Shown here piece after piece: positions 19,858-29,329 of a DNA stretch of 57,650 nucleotides; position 1 is the first letter of the stretch; every line of letters begins with the position of its first letter. A program made the translations under genes and the position numbers. The notes below the pieces were generated by a model that saw nothing but the letters and a program-made list of their open reading frames with translations, was not told the origin of the DNA and ran no database searches. This DNA is from Chloroflexota bacterium (GTDB taxonomy: Bacteria; Chloroflexota; UBA11872): NCBI GenBank assembly GCA_022826485.1, contig JAJDUU010000031.1:1-57650 (forward strand), read 5' to 3'.

Positions 19858-20161
19858 GTGCTGGAAGCCTTGGGGCCGACCGACGGGCGAAGGCGAGCCG
19901 CCACACGAAGCGCCGGACGGCCCGGCGTGCGCCAGACCCGGCGCCCCGAAGCAGGATAGCAGCGGTCCCCCGCGGATCAGCCTCCGAAACACACGCGCCC
20001 TCACGCCGCGAGACACCCTCCAGCAGTCCCAGCGCACCGCCGGTCCCGCGCGTGACGCAAGGTCAGGCCGTCGTCGACAGCTCGCCGGCGGTCACCAGCT
20101 CCCACTGCGCTACCCTGCGGCCGCGGCCCATGGTCGCCTCTTGGCGGCTTGAAGTGAGGCA

Positions 20162-21253
20162 ATGACGATGTATCGCGCCGGCATCGTGGGACTTGGCGTC
20201 GGCAAGCGCCACGCAGGCGCCTATACCGGCAGCGACGCGACCGATCTCGTCGCCATCGCCGACCTTGACGCCGGGCTCCTTGACGAGGTCGGCCGCACCT
20301 TCGACGTGCCGCACCGCTACACCAGCCTCGATGCCATGCTGGAGCACGAGACGCTCGACATCATCAGCGTCGCCACGCCCTGCCAGTTCCACGCGCCCAT
20401 GGTGATCGCCGCCGCCGAGGCCCGCCCCAAGGCCATCATCTGCGAGAAGCCCATGGCGCCCGACATGGGCGGCGTCGAAGCCATGATCGCGGCATGCGAC
20501 GAGCACGGCGTCAAGCTCATCATCAGCCACATGCGACGGCAGCTACCGCAATTTGCCCATGCGCGCCGGCTCATCGCCGAGGGCGCCATCGGCCGGCCCC
20601 TCGCCTGCACCGTGAGCGCGCAGGAAGGCGGTCTGCTGAACCAGGGCTCCCACGTCGTCGACCTGGTCCGCTTCATGCTGGGCGACCCGGCGGTCGAGTG
20701 GGCCGTGGGCCAGGTGCAGCGCGAGACCGATCGCTACGAACGCAGGCTGCCCGTCGAGGACCTCTGCGGGGGCGTCATCGCCTTCGAGGGCGGCGCGCGC
20801 CTGGTGCTCGACGTGGACATCGGCGCCAACCCCATCGTCGGAAACTGGGGCTTCGTGCTGGCGGGCGATGAGGGCGTGCTGCGCATCAGAGCCCACCAGG
20901 CGGACGGGCGCGAGGCCTTTGACCTGCATCTGACATCGTCCGCCCATGGCGAGATGGATCTTGCGTCGACGGAGTTCCCCGAGGTCGATCCCTGGCCCAC
21001 CCAAGTCGACAAGCTGGCCACCTGGCTCGACGGCGGCCCGGAGCACGTGCAGTCCATCGCGCGCACTCTGCCGTCGCACGAAGCCCTCATGGCCATCTAC
21101 GAGTCCGCGCGCACCCGCTCACGCGTCACCCTGCCGCTCTCGACCCGCCGCTCACCGCTCGAGGCCATGATCGAAGACGGCCAGTTGCAGGTGCGCTACC
21201 CGGGCGCCTACGACATCCGCCACGCCGGGGTCTACCCCCCGTTGGAGGTTTAG
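20162..21253 (+). CDS. Gfo/Idh/MocA family oxidoreductase
   Basis: A 363-residue NAD(P)-dependent dehydrogenase. The N-terminal Rossmann fold begins A-G-I-V-G-L-G-V-G-K-R-H-A-G-A-Y. The conserved E-K-P-M motif, with the catalytic-site Lys, appears at about residue 95 (I-C-E-K-P-M-A), followed by the typical alpha/beta C-terminal domain and the segment Q-G-S-H-V-V-D-L-V-R. Enzymes of this family oxidise or reduce sugars, inositols and related polyols. The next gene but for a repeat is a paralogue with the same C-terminal ending (V-R-Y-P-G-x-Y-D-I-R-H), so the two arose by duplication and may act on related substrates. Confidence 0.9.
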   Translation: MTMYRAGIVGLGVGKRHAGAYTGSDATDLVAIADLDAGLLDEVGRTFDVPHRYTSLDAMLEHETLDIISVATPCQFHAPMVIAAAEARPKAIICEKPMAPDMGGVEAMIAACDEHGVKLIISHMRRQLPQFAHARRLIAEGAIGRPLACTVSAQEGGLLNQGSHVVDLVRFMLGDPAVEWAVGQVQRETDRYERRLPVEDLCGGVIAFEGGARLVLDVDIGANPIVGNWGFVLAGDEGVLRIRAHQADGREAFDLHLTSSAHGEMDLASTEFPEVDPWPTQVDKLATWLDGGPEHVQSIARTLPSHEALMAIYESARTRSRVTLPLSTRRSPLEAMIEDGQLQVRYPGAYDIRHAGVYPPLEV

Positions 21254-21299
21254 GTGATCGTGTCACGTGGGTTGTTGACACGGATCGCCCGGGAGACTC

Positions 21300-21405
21300 C
21301 GTTCGTGGTGAGCCGGGAGATTTCGTTCGTGGTGAGCCTGTCGAACCACGTCGCGCCAAGGACTAGCTCACGGACTCTGGATTCCGGCGTCCGCCGGAAT
21401 GACGG
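21300..21405. repeat. Palindromic repeats between the two Gfo/Idh genes
   Basis: Two tandem TTCGTGGTGAGCC units (21302-21340), then GTCGAACCACG, and a type A variant GGATTCCGGCGTCCGCCGGAATGACGG (21379-21405). No gene is present. Confidence 0.75.
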
Positions 21406-21430
21406 ACATGCAAGGGGATCGAGCTAGACC

Positions 21431-22537
21431 ATGCCCGCGACATCCGATCCATCTCGCCCCCTGCGCGCTGCCGTCGTCGGCGCCCGCATCGGACGCACGC
21501 ACGCCGCCGGCTATGCCGCCAGCGAGCGGGCCGAGCTGGTGGCGATCTGCGACGCCATCGAGTCGCGCTGCCACGCGTTGGCCGACGCGCACGACGTGGA
21601 GGCCCGCTACACCGACTTCGAAACCATGCTGCGCGAGCAGCGGCCCGACGTGCTCAGCATCGCCACCCCGCAGGCGACCCACGCGCCGCTGACGATTCTC
21701 GCCGCCAGCCGCTACAAGCCCACCGCCATCCTGTGCGAGAAGGCCATGGCCGGCAATCTGGGCGAGGCGCGCGCCATGCTGGAGACCTGCGACCGGCAGG
21801 GCGTCAAGCTCGCCATCGGGCACCAGGGCCGCTGGCTGCGGGCCTACGAGCAAGCGCGGGACGCGGTGGCGGCCGGTGACATCGGAACCCCCGTCTTTGG
21901 CCGCGTGGGCTGCACCGTCGGCGGCATCACCAATCACCTCACCCACGCCCTCGACCGCATGCTGTTCATGCTGGACCAGCCCGAGATTGAGTGGGTGCTG
22001 GGCAACGTCCAGCGCGAGACCGACCGCTGGGAACGCGGCTGGCCCAGTGAGGAAATGGCCGTCGCGGTCGTCGGCCTGGCCGGCGGCATGCGGCTGGCGC
22101 TGGAAAGCGAGACGCCGGACGCGCCGGGTCTGGAGGCGCACAGCCACCTCATCGTGGGCACGGACGGCCTGCTGATCGTCTCCCAGGACGGCCGCGGCGC
22201 CGACTACGCCGTGCGCATCGTGGGCCGCGACGGACGCACCCGCGACATCCCCGCCGGCGGCGACTACTACGACGACGCCCGCCTGCGCGAGGTCGACGCC
22301 CTGGCGGCCTGGGCCGCGGGTGAGGTCGACGAGCATCGCGGCGACGCCCACCTCGCCATCAAGACCCAGGAAGCCCTCATGGCCATCTACGAGTCAACCC
22401 GCATCCGCGGCCTCGTGCGCCTGCCGCTCAAGACCATGGCCTCGCCCCTGATCCAAATGATCGAGTCCGGCGACCTCCCCGTGCGCTACCCCGGCCGCTA
22501 CGACATCCGCCACCACACGGCGGCGTACCGGAGCTAG
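21431..22537 (+). CDS. Gfo/Idh/MocA family oxidoreductase (second paralogue)
   Basis: A 368-residue dehydrogenase homologous to the preceding gene. The Rossmann start is A-A-V-V-G-A-R-I-G-R-T-H-A-A-G-Y, and the active-site motif is I-L-C-E-K-A-M-A, with Ala in place of the usual Pro. The C-terminal domain ends V-R-Y-P-G-R-Y-D-I-R-H-H, as in its neighbour. In the middle the segment H-L-T-H-A-L-D-R-M-L-F-M replaces the G-S-H-V-V-D-L motif of the first copy, so substrate use may have shifted. It probably processes sugar or inositol derivatives, in keeping with the GH78-like gene nearby on the other strand. Confidence 0.9.
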   Translation: MPATSDPSRPLRAAVVGARIGRTHAAGYAASERAELVAICDAIESRCHALADAHDVEARYTDFETMLREQRPDVLSIATPQATHAPLTILAASRYKPTAILCEKAMAGNLGEARAMLETCDRQGVKLAIGHQGRWLRAYEQARDAVAAGDIGTPVFGRVGCTVGGITNHLTHALDRMLFMLDQPEIEWVLGNVQRETDRWERGWPSEEMAVAVVGLAGGMRLALESETPDAPGLEAHSHLIVGTDGLLIVSQDGRGADYAVRIVGRDGRTRDIPAGGDYYDDARLREVDALAAWAAGEVDEHRGDAHLAIKTQEALMAIYESTRIRGLVRLPLKTMASPLIQMIESGDLPVRYPGRYDIRHHTAAYRS

Positions 22538-22579
22538 CTGGCCGCTCGCAACTCGACGGCGCGCGTCCCGCTGGGCGGC

Positions 22580-23296
22580 CTACGCCCGGCGACGGGCGCG
22601 AATGGCAGACCGCGCTCCCACCGCGGCCAGCACCGCGACGGCAACCCCCGCCCCGATCGCGATGGCGAGGATGACCGGCCCCACGCCCGCCGTCTCGCTG
22701 CGGGCGCTGAGCGTGCGCCGACCCTCGCCCATCAAGTCGAGTTCCCACACCAGCACGCCGTCTTCGACCCGGTCGGCGTTGTGCTCCGTGACCTCGCCGG
22801 GCAGCGAGACGCGCACCCGGAATTCGGCGGTATTGGCGATTGCGGCCGTCATGCCGGCGGTGAAGTCCCCGTTCTCACCGGCGAGCTCCTGGCCCAGCGG
22901 CGGGACGTCCATCGTGAAGCGCCAGCCGTCTCCCTCGCGCACGAACCCGAAGTCCACGGCATCGGTCATGTTGTCCGTGCTGCCCAGCGACTCCGCGGCA
23001 ATCTCCATGTCGGGTACAGGCACGCTCATGCGCTGCCCGACGAATCCGTCCTCGCGATACTCCTCAACGACCGAGCCCGGCGGCGCGTCGTCGACGTCCC
23101 CGAACATGTCCTCCGCGGATTCGTCAGAAGCCGCGAGCAGGCCTTCGTCGACCGCCGCCACAATTTCGACCGCTCCAGAGCCGTCCTCTTCCACAGTGAA
23201 GGTCATCTCGATGCGAATGCAGCCCGTGAGGACAAACGCGCACAGCGCCGTTAGCAGCGCGACCGGGAGCCGTCGCCCGAAGTGCTGTGCAGTCAT
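22580..23296 (-). CDS. LppM/DUF3153-type lipoprotein
   Basis: A 238-residue lipoprotein. The signal peptide ends in F-V-L-T-G-C (lipobox, Cys26), followed by I-R-I-E-M-T-F-T-V-E-E-D-G-S-G, characteristic of the LppM domain (DUF3153, PF11353). A single C-terminal transmembrane helix (about 205-228) is followed by an R-A-R-R-R tail, giving a protein held at both ends on the outer face of the membrane. The start overlaps the stop of the GH78-like gene (ATGA), so the two are translationally coupled. The function of the family is poorly defined; mycobacterial LppM has been linked to envelope lipids. Confidence 0.75.
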   Translation of the reverse strand: MTAQHFGRRLPVALLTALCAFVLTGCIRIEMTFTVEEDGSGAVEIVAAVDEGLLAASDESAEDMFGDVDDAPPGSVVEEYREDGFVGQRMSVPVPDMEIAAESLGSTDNMTDAVDFGFVREGDGWRFTMDVPPLGQELAGENGDFTAGMTAAIANTAEFRVRVSLPGEVTEHNADRVEDGVLVWELDLMGEGRRTLSARSETAGVGPVILAIAIGAGVAVAVLAAVGARSAIRARRRA

Positions 23297-25890
23297 ACCG
23301 GCATGACATCCGCCGCTCGCAACATGAACTCGTGCGGCCCAGTGCGCACGGTCGTGCGCACCTCGGAATCCGTAACCACGAAGCCGGCGGTGGTCACGGC
23401 CTCGGCGTCATCCAGCGGCGTCTCGGAGTCGCGGTAGATCAGCGTCTCGCGTCGACCGACAGAGCGTTCGAGCACGATTTCGGCCTCGACGCCCCGCGGA
23501 ACCTCGACTTCAAGTGCCTGTCCATCCGGCGTGCGCAGCCAGCGCACTGCGATATCGCCGTGAGGCGTCGGAAACGTGCCCTCCACCCGCGGCAGTGATC
23601 CGGGCCGCGGAGCAATTCGGCACGTGTCGAATCCCGGCCCGGTCGGCGTGACGCCCAGCACCCGCGTCGAGAGCACGTAGCCCACCAGAATCCCGCCGGT
23701 GTGCGCCAGGCTGCGCGTGGACATTGGCCGCACGTAGTTCTCGTCGTGGCGTTGGGCGTAGTCGGCGTCCTCCACGATCCGATGGCCGCCGGTGAAGGGA
23801 TCCCACAGCTCCCAGATCATGGGGTTGTCCGTGGACTCCAGCATGGGCCGGTACCGCCGCTTGATCAGATCCAGCCCCTCGTCGACCAGCCCGGCGCCCA
23901 GGATCGCGTCGGCCACGTAGCCGAAGAACAGCGGCGTGGCCTGCACCAGGTCGTCGTATTGCTCCACGATCGCGCGCGCCACCGCTTCCACGCGCTCGGG
24001 CGGCGCGATGCCGTAGTGGATGGCGTAGGCGTTGGAAATGTCGCTGTAGACGCCGTCCGGCCCGGTGGCCCGGTCGCTGTCCCAAAACAGCCCGCGATCC
24101 TCGTCCCAGAACTTGCGCCGCAGCGTCTCGCGCACGTCCGCGGCAATGCGTCGCCAGCGTTCGGCGTCGCGGGCCACGCCCACGCGATCGGCCAGCCACG
24201 CCGCGTCCTCCAGCCCGCCCACGTAGAGCGCGTTGGTGATGAAGCTGGCGCCGCGCAGGTCGTTGGCCGTCCAGTCCAGCGTGTTCTGCAGCGGCAGATC
24301 GCGCAGCAGGCCGTCGGCGTCGCGGTGCGGCTCGTACCAGTCAATCTGGGGCGGCACGCTGCGATACAGCTCCTCCAGCACCCAGCGCCGCCCCGTGTGC
24401 AGGTAGTGCTCGCGCACGCGCATGCTCCACTGGAACAGGAAGTTGGCCACCACGTAGCGCTGGGCGTTCTCCGGCGGATAGACCATCTGCAGCATCCCGT
24501 CGCCGCGGTTGCTCAGCGGCACCAGTCGCATGAAGCGGTCGGTAAGCGTCAGATCGCCGTAGGCCGCGAAGCACATGTGCATCACGTGGCTGCCGTCGCC
24601 GGTGTTGAAGATCGCCCGCTCGCGGAAGCCCTCGTGCACCAGTGTGTCCTCGAAGTTGAGGTAGGCCGTGTCGGCGCAGGCGGTCCACAGCGCGCTGAGC
24701 AGCGGGTCGTCGCACTCGAACGCGCCGCGCCGCTCGGCCGGATACACGTACTCGTCCACCGAAACCGACTCGATCCGCACCGGGGCGTAGTTGCTGCGCA
24801 CGCACAGGTGCAGATAGCGGAACTGCTTGTATTCCGCCGGCTCCCACACCTGCCGGCCCTCGCGGGCCAGGTAGCGGTCGCCGTAGGGCGCGCCGGGCGG
24901 AATGCGATTGTCGATGAGCTGTTGGCCGTAGGTCATATCGACGATGGCCCCGGCCGGCGCCGTCAGCCGCACGCGGGGAAACCCGAAGAGCTGCCGCCCG
25001 AAGTCCAGCACGATGAACGGCGACCGGATGCCGTGGCCGCGGGCGAACACGCCCTGCATCTCGGTCACGCCATCCGAACCCATCAGGGCGTCCGCGTTCT
25101 CGATGACCGCATGCTCCAGCGGGAAGTGCACCTCCTGCACCAGGCGGTCCGGCAGGTCGCGAACGGCCCCGCGGCTCTCCTCGATCACCTCGCCCGTGGC
25201 CGCCGCGCGTGCGGGAAACGCCTCCCGCTCGTCCAGCAGCGCCGTCTCTCGGGCCTCCAGCAGCACCCAGTCGTAGTCGCGGGTCGGGACTTCCCAGGCC
25301 GCGCCCCAGTCGCCGTCGTCGAAGTCCGGCTGCATCCAGTCAGGCGGGTCGGCCGCGGCGTCAAAGACCTCCGGCGGACCCACCAGCGAGTGGATGACGG
25401 CGATCGTCCGGTCCCAGGCCTTCGCCGGACGCACTCGCCAGGCCGAATCGGTGCCGATGGTCGCGGCCGCGCCGTCGTCGTCCTCGGTCTCGAGTTGCGC
25501 CCACAGCCCCGCGCGCTCGCCGACGCCGTAGGCGTTGCCGCTCCAGCTCGACCAGCCGTCGCCTTCGCGAGGCGTGGCGTAGTGATAGGCCCGTACGGCA
25601 ATGGTGTTGGCGCCCGCCCGCAGGTGCGCCGCGACGTCGTGGATGTCGTAGCTCTTGCGCCGCGGGTCGCTCCGCGCCGGTCCGCGCGCGATGTATTCCC
25701 CGTTGACCCAAAGCGCGTAGCGGTCCGAAGCGGTGATGCGCAGCCGCGCCGCCGCGGGCGCCTCCGCGAGGTCGAACGACCGCCGCGCATACAGGAAGAA
25801 GTGGAACGGCTTGCGCTCGCCCTCGACCCAAATCCAGCGCCCGACCCACTGCCGCACCGATCGCAACTCCGGCGGCGTCGCTGGATGCAT
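23293..25890 (-). CDS. Alpha-L-rhamnosidase-like glycoside hydrolase (GH78 family)
   Basis: An 865-residue protein with the GH78 layout: N-terminal beta-sandwich domains with the carbohydrate-binding pattern Y-x-L-W-V-N-G-E-Y-I-A-R-G-P (about 60-75), a further beta domain (F-x-V-L-D-F-G-R-Q-L-F-G-F), then the (alpha/alpha)6 barrel. The active-site region reads H-E-G-F-R-E-R-A-I-F-N-T-G-D-G, matching the family's R-E-R/D-E-R segment with acidic catalytic residues. There is no signal peptide, so it is probably cytoplasmic, acting on imported oligosaccharides. I chose ATG 25890 because GAGAGG lies just upstream; a TTG 15 bases earlier is less likely. It is coupled to the downstream lipoprotein gene. 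Confidence 0.85.
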   Translation of the reverse strand: MHPATPPELRSVRQWVGRWIWVEGERKPFHFFLYARRSFDLAEAPAAARLRITASDRYALWVNGEYIARGPARSDPRRKSYDIHDVAAHLRAGANTIAVRAYHYATPREGDGWSSWSGNAYGVGERAGLWAQLETEDDDGAAATIGTDSAWRVRPAKAWDRTIAVIHSLVGPPEVFDAAADPPDWMQPDFDDGDWGAAWEVPTRDYDWVLLEARETALLDEREAFPARAAATGEVIEESRGAVRDLPDRLVQEVHFPLEHAVIENADALMGSDGVTEMQGVFARGHGIRSPFIVLDFGRQLFGFPRVRLTAPAGAIVDMTYGQQLIDNRIPPGAPYGDRYLAREGRQVWEPAEYKQFRYLHLCVRSNYAPVRIESVSVDEYVYPAERRGAFECDDPLLSALWTACADTAYLNFEDTLVHEGFRERAIFNTGDGSHVMHMCFAAYGDLTLTDRFMRLVPLSNRGDGMLQMVYPPENAQRYVVANFLFQWSMRVREHYLHTGRRWVLEELYRSVPPQIDWYEPHRDADGLLRDLPLQNTLDWTANDLRGASFITNALYVGGLEDAAWLADRVGVARDAERWRRIAADVRETLRRKFWDEDRGLFWDSDRATGPDGVYSDISNAYAIHYGIAPPERVEAVARAIVEQYDDLVQATPLFFGYVADAILGAGLVDEGLDLIKRRYRPMLESTDNPMIWELWDPFTGGHRIVEDADYAQRHDENYVRPMSTRSLAHTGGILVGYVLSTRVLGVTPTGPGFDTCRIAPRPGSLPRVEGTFPTPHGDIAVRWLRTPDGQALEVEVPRGVEAEIVLERSVGRRETLIYRDSETPLDDAEAVTTAGFVVTDSEVRTTVRTGPHEFMLRAADVMPV

Positions 25891-26023
25891 GACTACCTCT
25901 CGCAAGCCGCGCTATCGGCCACGAGTATGCGCAGGCGCCATCCGCAAGTCGAACGTTTAGTGACCGTCGCTTGGCAGCCCGCGGGGTACAGTGCGGAACG
26001 TTGAGTGCCTCGTGCCGTTTGCC

Positions 26024-27160
26024 ATGCCCCGATCACAACCGGCGCTAGTCCCGCCAGACACGCTGCGCTGGGCGCGCGAATCCATGGGTCTTTCCCTCGA
26101 CGAGGCAGCCCGGAAGGTCTCCGTCAGCGTCCAAAAGCTGGAGCGCGCCGAACGGGGTGAGGACCATCTCACGCTGCGACAGGCTGAAAACGCGGCCGAT
26201 GTGTACCGACGACCGCTTGCCGCACTGTTTGTGGCGAGCCCGCCCAAGGAGGATCCGCCCGAAGCGCAATTCCGCCGACTGCCGGGATCGCCTGGTCTGC
26301 CGTGGGATTACGAGATGCACACCCTGGCGCGCCGTATCCGCGAACGACAAGACGCTGCCGTCGAGCTCTATGACTTCCTGGATGAGGAACCACCGTGGCC
26401 GTCGGTGCAGATCGGCCATTCCGACGACTCGGCTGAGCAGGCAGCGCTGGCACGAGCTGCGCTCGGCGTGGACCTGGACGAGCAGAAAGCGTGGCGAGAT
26501 CGAGAAGGCTATGTCCCCTTGTGGGCATGGATCGAGGCTGTCGAACGGCTGGGCGTTCTGGTCATGCAGGACGGCTCCATGTCGTTAACGCAGATGCGCG
26601 GCTTTGCAGCCGTGCACGACTCGGTACCCGCGGTCGTCGTCAACACCAAGGACGACCCGCGATCACGCGCCTTCACCCTTCTTCACGAGCTGGGGCACCT
26701 GCTGCGGGCACGGGTCGGACTGGATCCCACGTCCGTGACCGAGCAGTGGCTCGAAGAGTTCGCCGGCAACGTGCTGATGCCGCGTCTGTCCTTCGTCGTC
26801 GACTTCAGGCGCGCCGCCGGTGACTTGCTCCAATCCGTCGACGACCTTGCTCTCCGGTACGGAGTCACGCCGAAAGCGGCCGCGATTCGCGTCGCTCGGC
26901 TCCGACTCGCATCCCAGGCCACCGTCGATGAAGTGCTCGACCACATTGCCGAACGGGCCGCGGACGCCGGCGAGAGATCGCAAGGAGGCAACTACTACTT
27001 CAACACGATCGGCAGGCTCGGCCCAGCCTTTATCGATCTCGTGTTCTCAGCCTTGGATACCCAAGTGATCAGCTATCCGGCAGCCGCCGGACTGCTGGGT
27101 GTGAAGGTCAATAACTTCGCGGAACTGCGCGAGCGCGCATCGCAACGCTCCAGCGCCTGA
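26024..27160 (+). CDS. XRE-family HTH / ImmA-IrrE metallopeptidase fusion (antitoxin-like)
   Basis: A 378-residue fusion. The N-terminal helix-turn-helix (about 12-65) has the pattern W-A-R-E-S-M-G-L-S-L-D-E-A-A-x-K. A linker leads to a zinc metallopeptidase domain of the ImmA/IrrE type (PF06114) with H-E-L-G-H at residues 221-225 and a third ligand in E-E-F-A-G-N-V. The C-terminal 100 residues resemble a second helical DNA-binding segment. Such proteins pair with DUF4411 toxins and probably repress the operon. The downstream toxin-like gene starts six bases after its stop. A GTG at 25991 is an alternative start. GC is a little below that of the neighbours. Confidence 0.85.
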   Translation: MPRSQPALVPPDTLRWARESMGLSLDEAARKVSVSVQKLERAERGEDHLTLRQAENAADVYRRPLAALFVASPPKEDPPEAQFRRLPGSPGLPWDYEMHTLARRIRERQDAAVELYDFLDEEPPWPSVQIGHSDDSAEQAALARAALGVDLDEQKAWRDREGYVPLWAWIEAVERLGVLVMQDGSMSLTQMRGFAAVHDSVPAVVVNTKDDPRSRAFTLLHELGHLLRARVGLDPTSVTEQWLEEFAGNVLMPRLSFVVDFRRAAGDLLQSVDDLALRYGVTPKAAAIRVARLRLASQATVDEVLDHIAERAADAGERSQGGNYYFNTIGRLGPAFIDLVFSALDTQVISYPAAAGLLGVKVNNFAELRERASQRSSA

Positions 27161-27165
27161 TCTTC

Positions 27166-27627
27166 TTGTTTGTCTTCGATACGAGCGCGTATATCAACGG
27201 CTGGCGCGATCACTACCCTCGGCTGACGTTTCCTGGCGTCTGGAACTTCATCGAGATGCGCATGGATAGTGGGCACATCATCAGCCCGAGAGAGGTCTTC
27301 AACGAGATCAAAGAGAAGGATGACGATATTTTCGAGTGGGCGAGGCGGCGAGTCGAGTGCTTCGTAGATCCCATTCCCGATGTCCAGGGCATGGTTGACG
27401 GAATCTATTCCTCGTTCCGCAACCCCACCGGTCGCAACAGAGGCGACCCGTGGGTCGTTGCCGAAGCCAAGGCCAGGGGGCTCACCGTCGTCACCTATGA
27501 AGGCCGGACGTTCTCCGGAGTTCCAACCAAACGTTGGGATCGCTCGATGCCCGGAATCTGCCATCACCATGGGGTGCCCTGCATCACGCTGCCCGAAGCG
27601 CTGCAACGGCTTGGCGGATCGTTCTAG
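27166..27627 (+). CDS. DUF4411 family PIN-like toxin
   Basis: A 153-residue protein with a PIN-like start (F-V-F-D-T-S-A-Y-I-N), the first catalytic aspartate in strand 1, an acidic middle motif (P-R-E-V-F-N-E-I) and the ending segment D-P-W-V-V-A-E-A-K-A then V-V-T-Y-E, all matching DUF4411 (PF14367). PIN-fold proteins are Mg-dependent RNases that act as toxins. It begins with TTG five bases after the metallopeptidase stop, so expression is tied to the upstream partner, as expected for a type II toxin-antitoxin pair. Toxin activity is inferred from family and gene order. Confidence 0.85.
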   Translation: MFVFDTSAYINGWRDHYPRLTFPGVWNFIEMRMDSGHIISPREVFNEIKEKDDDIFEWARRRVECFVDPIPDVQGMVDGIYSSFRNPTGRNRGDPWVVAEAKARGLTVVTYEGRTFSGVPTKRWDRSMPGICHHHGVPCITLPEALQRLGGSF

Positions 27628-27683
27628 TCGATAGCACGGGACGGTTCTGGCTTTGCTCTCGGCTGGGGTGAAACCGGCCCCCG

Positions 27684-29285
27684 TCAGGCACCCGCCTTTG
27701 ACGCCGACGCCGGCAACACCTCGAAAATCACGCCCCAGCGCGGCTCAACGGTGTAGGCCGCCTCGTATTCCGGCGTCGAGCGCTGCAGGTAGAGCCGCCG
27801 GCCGCTCGCCAGGATGTCGGCCGCCTGCTCGAAGCCCATCGTCCAGTAGTCCGTCGTCTGGATGTGAATGCCGCGGTCGCCCTCGCGGATGGCGGCGTAG
27901 CGCGAGTACCAGGACGACGTCCAATTCGTCATATAGACGCTGCCCGGCGTCATCCGCCGCATGATGCCCAGGCCGACGGTGGCCTGCCCCTCGGCATCCT
28001 CACGCAGCTCCACCACATGGCTGCGCGCCGGGCCGGTGAGCTGCTGCTGCACCCGCAGGCCCGCGATAAGCACCACCGCCAACCCGGCCGCAACCGCCGC
28101 GTACCGCAAGTATGTCGGGGCAAAGCGCTTGACGGACGGCTCCACCCATCGCAGCAGCCACGCGAGCCCGACCGCCACGCACACCGCCAGCAGCACATAT
28201 ACCGCCGCAAAGTACCGCGCGCTGTCGAAGATGGGATGCGAGGCCAGGATGAACCAGATCGTGGTCAGACCCGTCCAGGCGATCCAGGCGGCCAGCCGCG
28301 CGCGCTGCCGCGCCAGCACCACCCACCCTGCCACTGCCAGCGCCAGCCAGCCCCACCCAAGCTCGCGCAGCATGTCGTTCGCCAGCAGGTGCCAGTTATC
28401 CAGGAACGTCACGCCGCCGGTATCGACGGGCTTGGTGATCGTCCCCACGTCGCCAACCAGCGTGAGCGGCTGGTCGAACACCAGGCGCAACAGGTCCTCG
28501 AAGCTGAGCAGCGCACGGTTTTCGGGATGCCCCCGTGGCATGGGAACGAACAGTCCCCGCACCACGTAGATCCAGGGCAGCAGTCCAACGACGACGCCGC
28601 CCGCGGCCGCCGCCAGCGCCCGTGGGCGAGCGATGCCCGGAAACCGCCGGCTGGCGACGAAGGCAACCGTGGCGGGCAGCATGAACACGCTGACGCCGTG
28701 GTTGGTGAATGAGAGTCCGGTCGCGAACCCCACGAGAGCCAACCGCACGACCGACGGCCGGTCGTCGTAGGCCATCAACGCGCCGATCGTCAGCACCACG
28801 ATCAGCGTCTGCAGGCTCATGGTCCCGGCCTGCGTGGCCTGCGCCCAGATGCTGTAGCCGGTCGTGAACACCACCGTGGCCAACAAGCCGGCGAGGCGCG
28901 ATCCGGTGAGCACCGCTGTCACCACGAACAGCCCCACCCCCGCCGCGATGGCGAAGCCGGCGTTGACGACGTTCGCCACGTGGGCCGGCTCCGCAAAGCC
29001 GGCGATGCGCGTGGCCAGGTGAATGCTTCCGGTCAGCAGCGGATAGCCCGGCGCGTGCGGGATTCCGCCCAGGTAGCCGAAGGTCTGAAAGTTGCCCCAG
29101 TCGCCCCCGGCGACATGGGGAACGGCGCTGAGGCCGTAGAACACCGTGAGCGCGGCGCCCACGAGGATCGCCGGAAAGAACAGGGGCGACCGCAGCACGC
29201 GGCGAGACACCGGCAATCCCGTTGGCGAGCGAGCGCTCGGAGAATGCCATACGGTCCCCGGCCGCCGGCGGTCCCGGCCACCCAT
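27684..29285 (-). CDS. DUF2723 family integral membrane protein (glycosyltransferase-like)
   Basis: A 533-residue protein with about ten or more hydrophobic helices. After the first helix comes the DUF2723 (PF11028) motif G-G-D-W-G-N-F-Q-T-F, then G-I-P-H-A-P-G-Y-P-L, the loop that holds the catalytic Asp in protein O-mannosyltransferase-like GT-C enzymes. The C-terminal 130 residues form a soluble domain. Such proteins probably transfer a sugar from a lipid carrier to an exported acceptor. Start ATG 29285 leaves 44 bases to the divergent PQQ-type gene; an upstream Met at 29321 overlaps the promoter region. Exact function is unknown. Confidence 0.8.
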   Translation of the reverse strand: MGGRDRRRPGTVWHSPSARSPTGLPVSRRVLRSPLFFPAILVGAALTVFYGLSAVPHVAGGDWGNFQTFGYLGGIPHAPGYPLLTGSIHLATRIAGFAEPAHVANVVNAGFAIAAGVGLFVVTAVLTGSRLAGLLATVVFTTGYSIWAQATQAGTMSLQTLIVVLTIGALMAYDDRPSVVRLALVGFATGLSFTNHGVSVFMLPATVAFVASRRFPGIARPRALAAAAGGVVVGLLPWIYVVRGLFVPMPRGHPENRALLSFEDLLRLVFDQPLTLVGDVGTITKPVDTGGVTFLDNWHLLANDMLRELGWGWLALAVAGWVVLARQRARLAAWIAWTGLTTIWFILASHPIFDSARYFAAVYVLLAVCVAVGLAWLLRWVEPSVKRFAPTYLRYAAVAAGLAVVLIAGLRVQQQLTGPARSHVVELREDAEGQATVGLGIMRRMTPGSVYMTNWTSSWYSRYAAIREGDRGIHIQTTDYWTMGFEQAADILASGRRLYLQRSTPEYEAAYTVEPRWGVIFEVLPASASKAGA

Positions 29286-29329
29286 CCGGCATCCGCGAAC
29301 GCGTCCCGCCGGTGCTAGCATCCGGGCCG

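Noticed and set aside
23701-26004. Long plus-strand open frame of about 770 codons opposite the GH78-like gene
   Set aside because: Antisense shadow; the minus-strand frame has clear domains, a ribosome binding site and coupling to the next gene.
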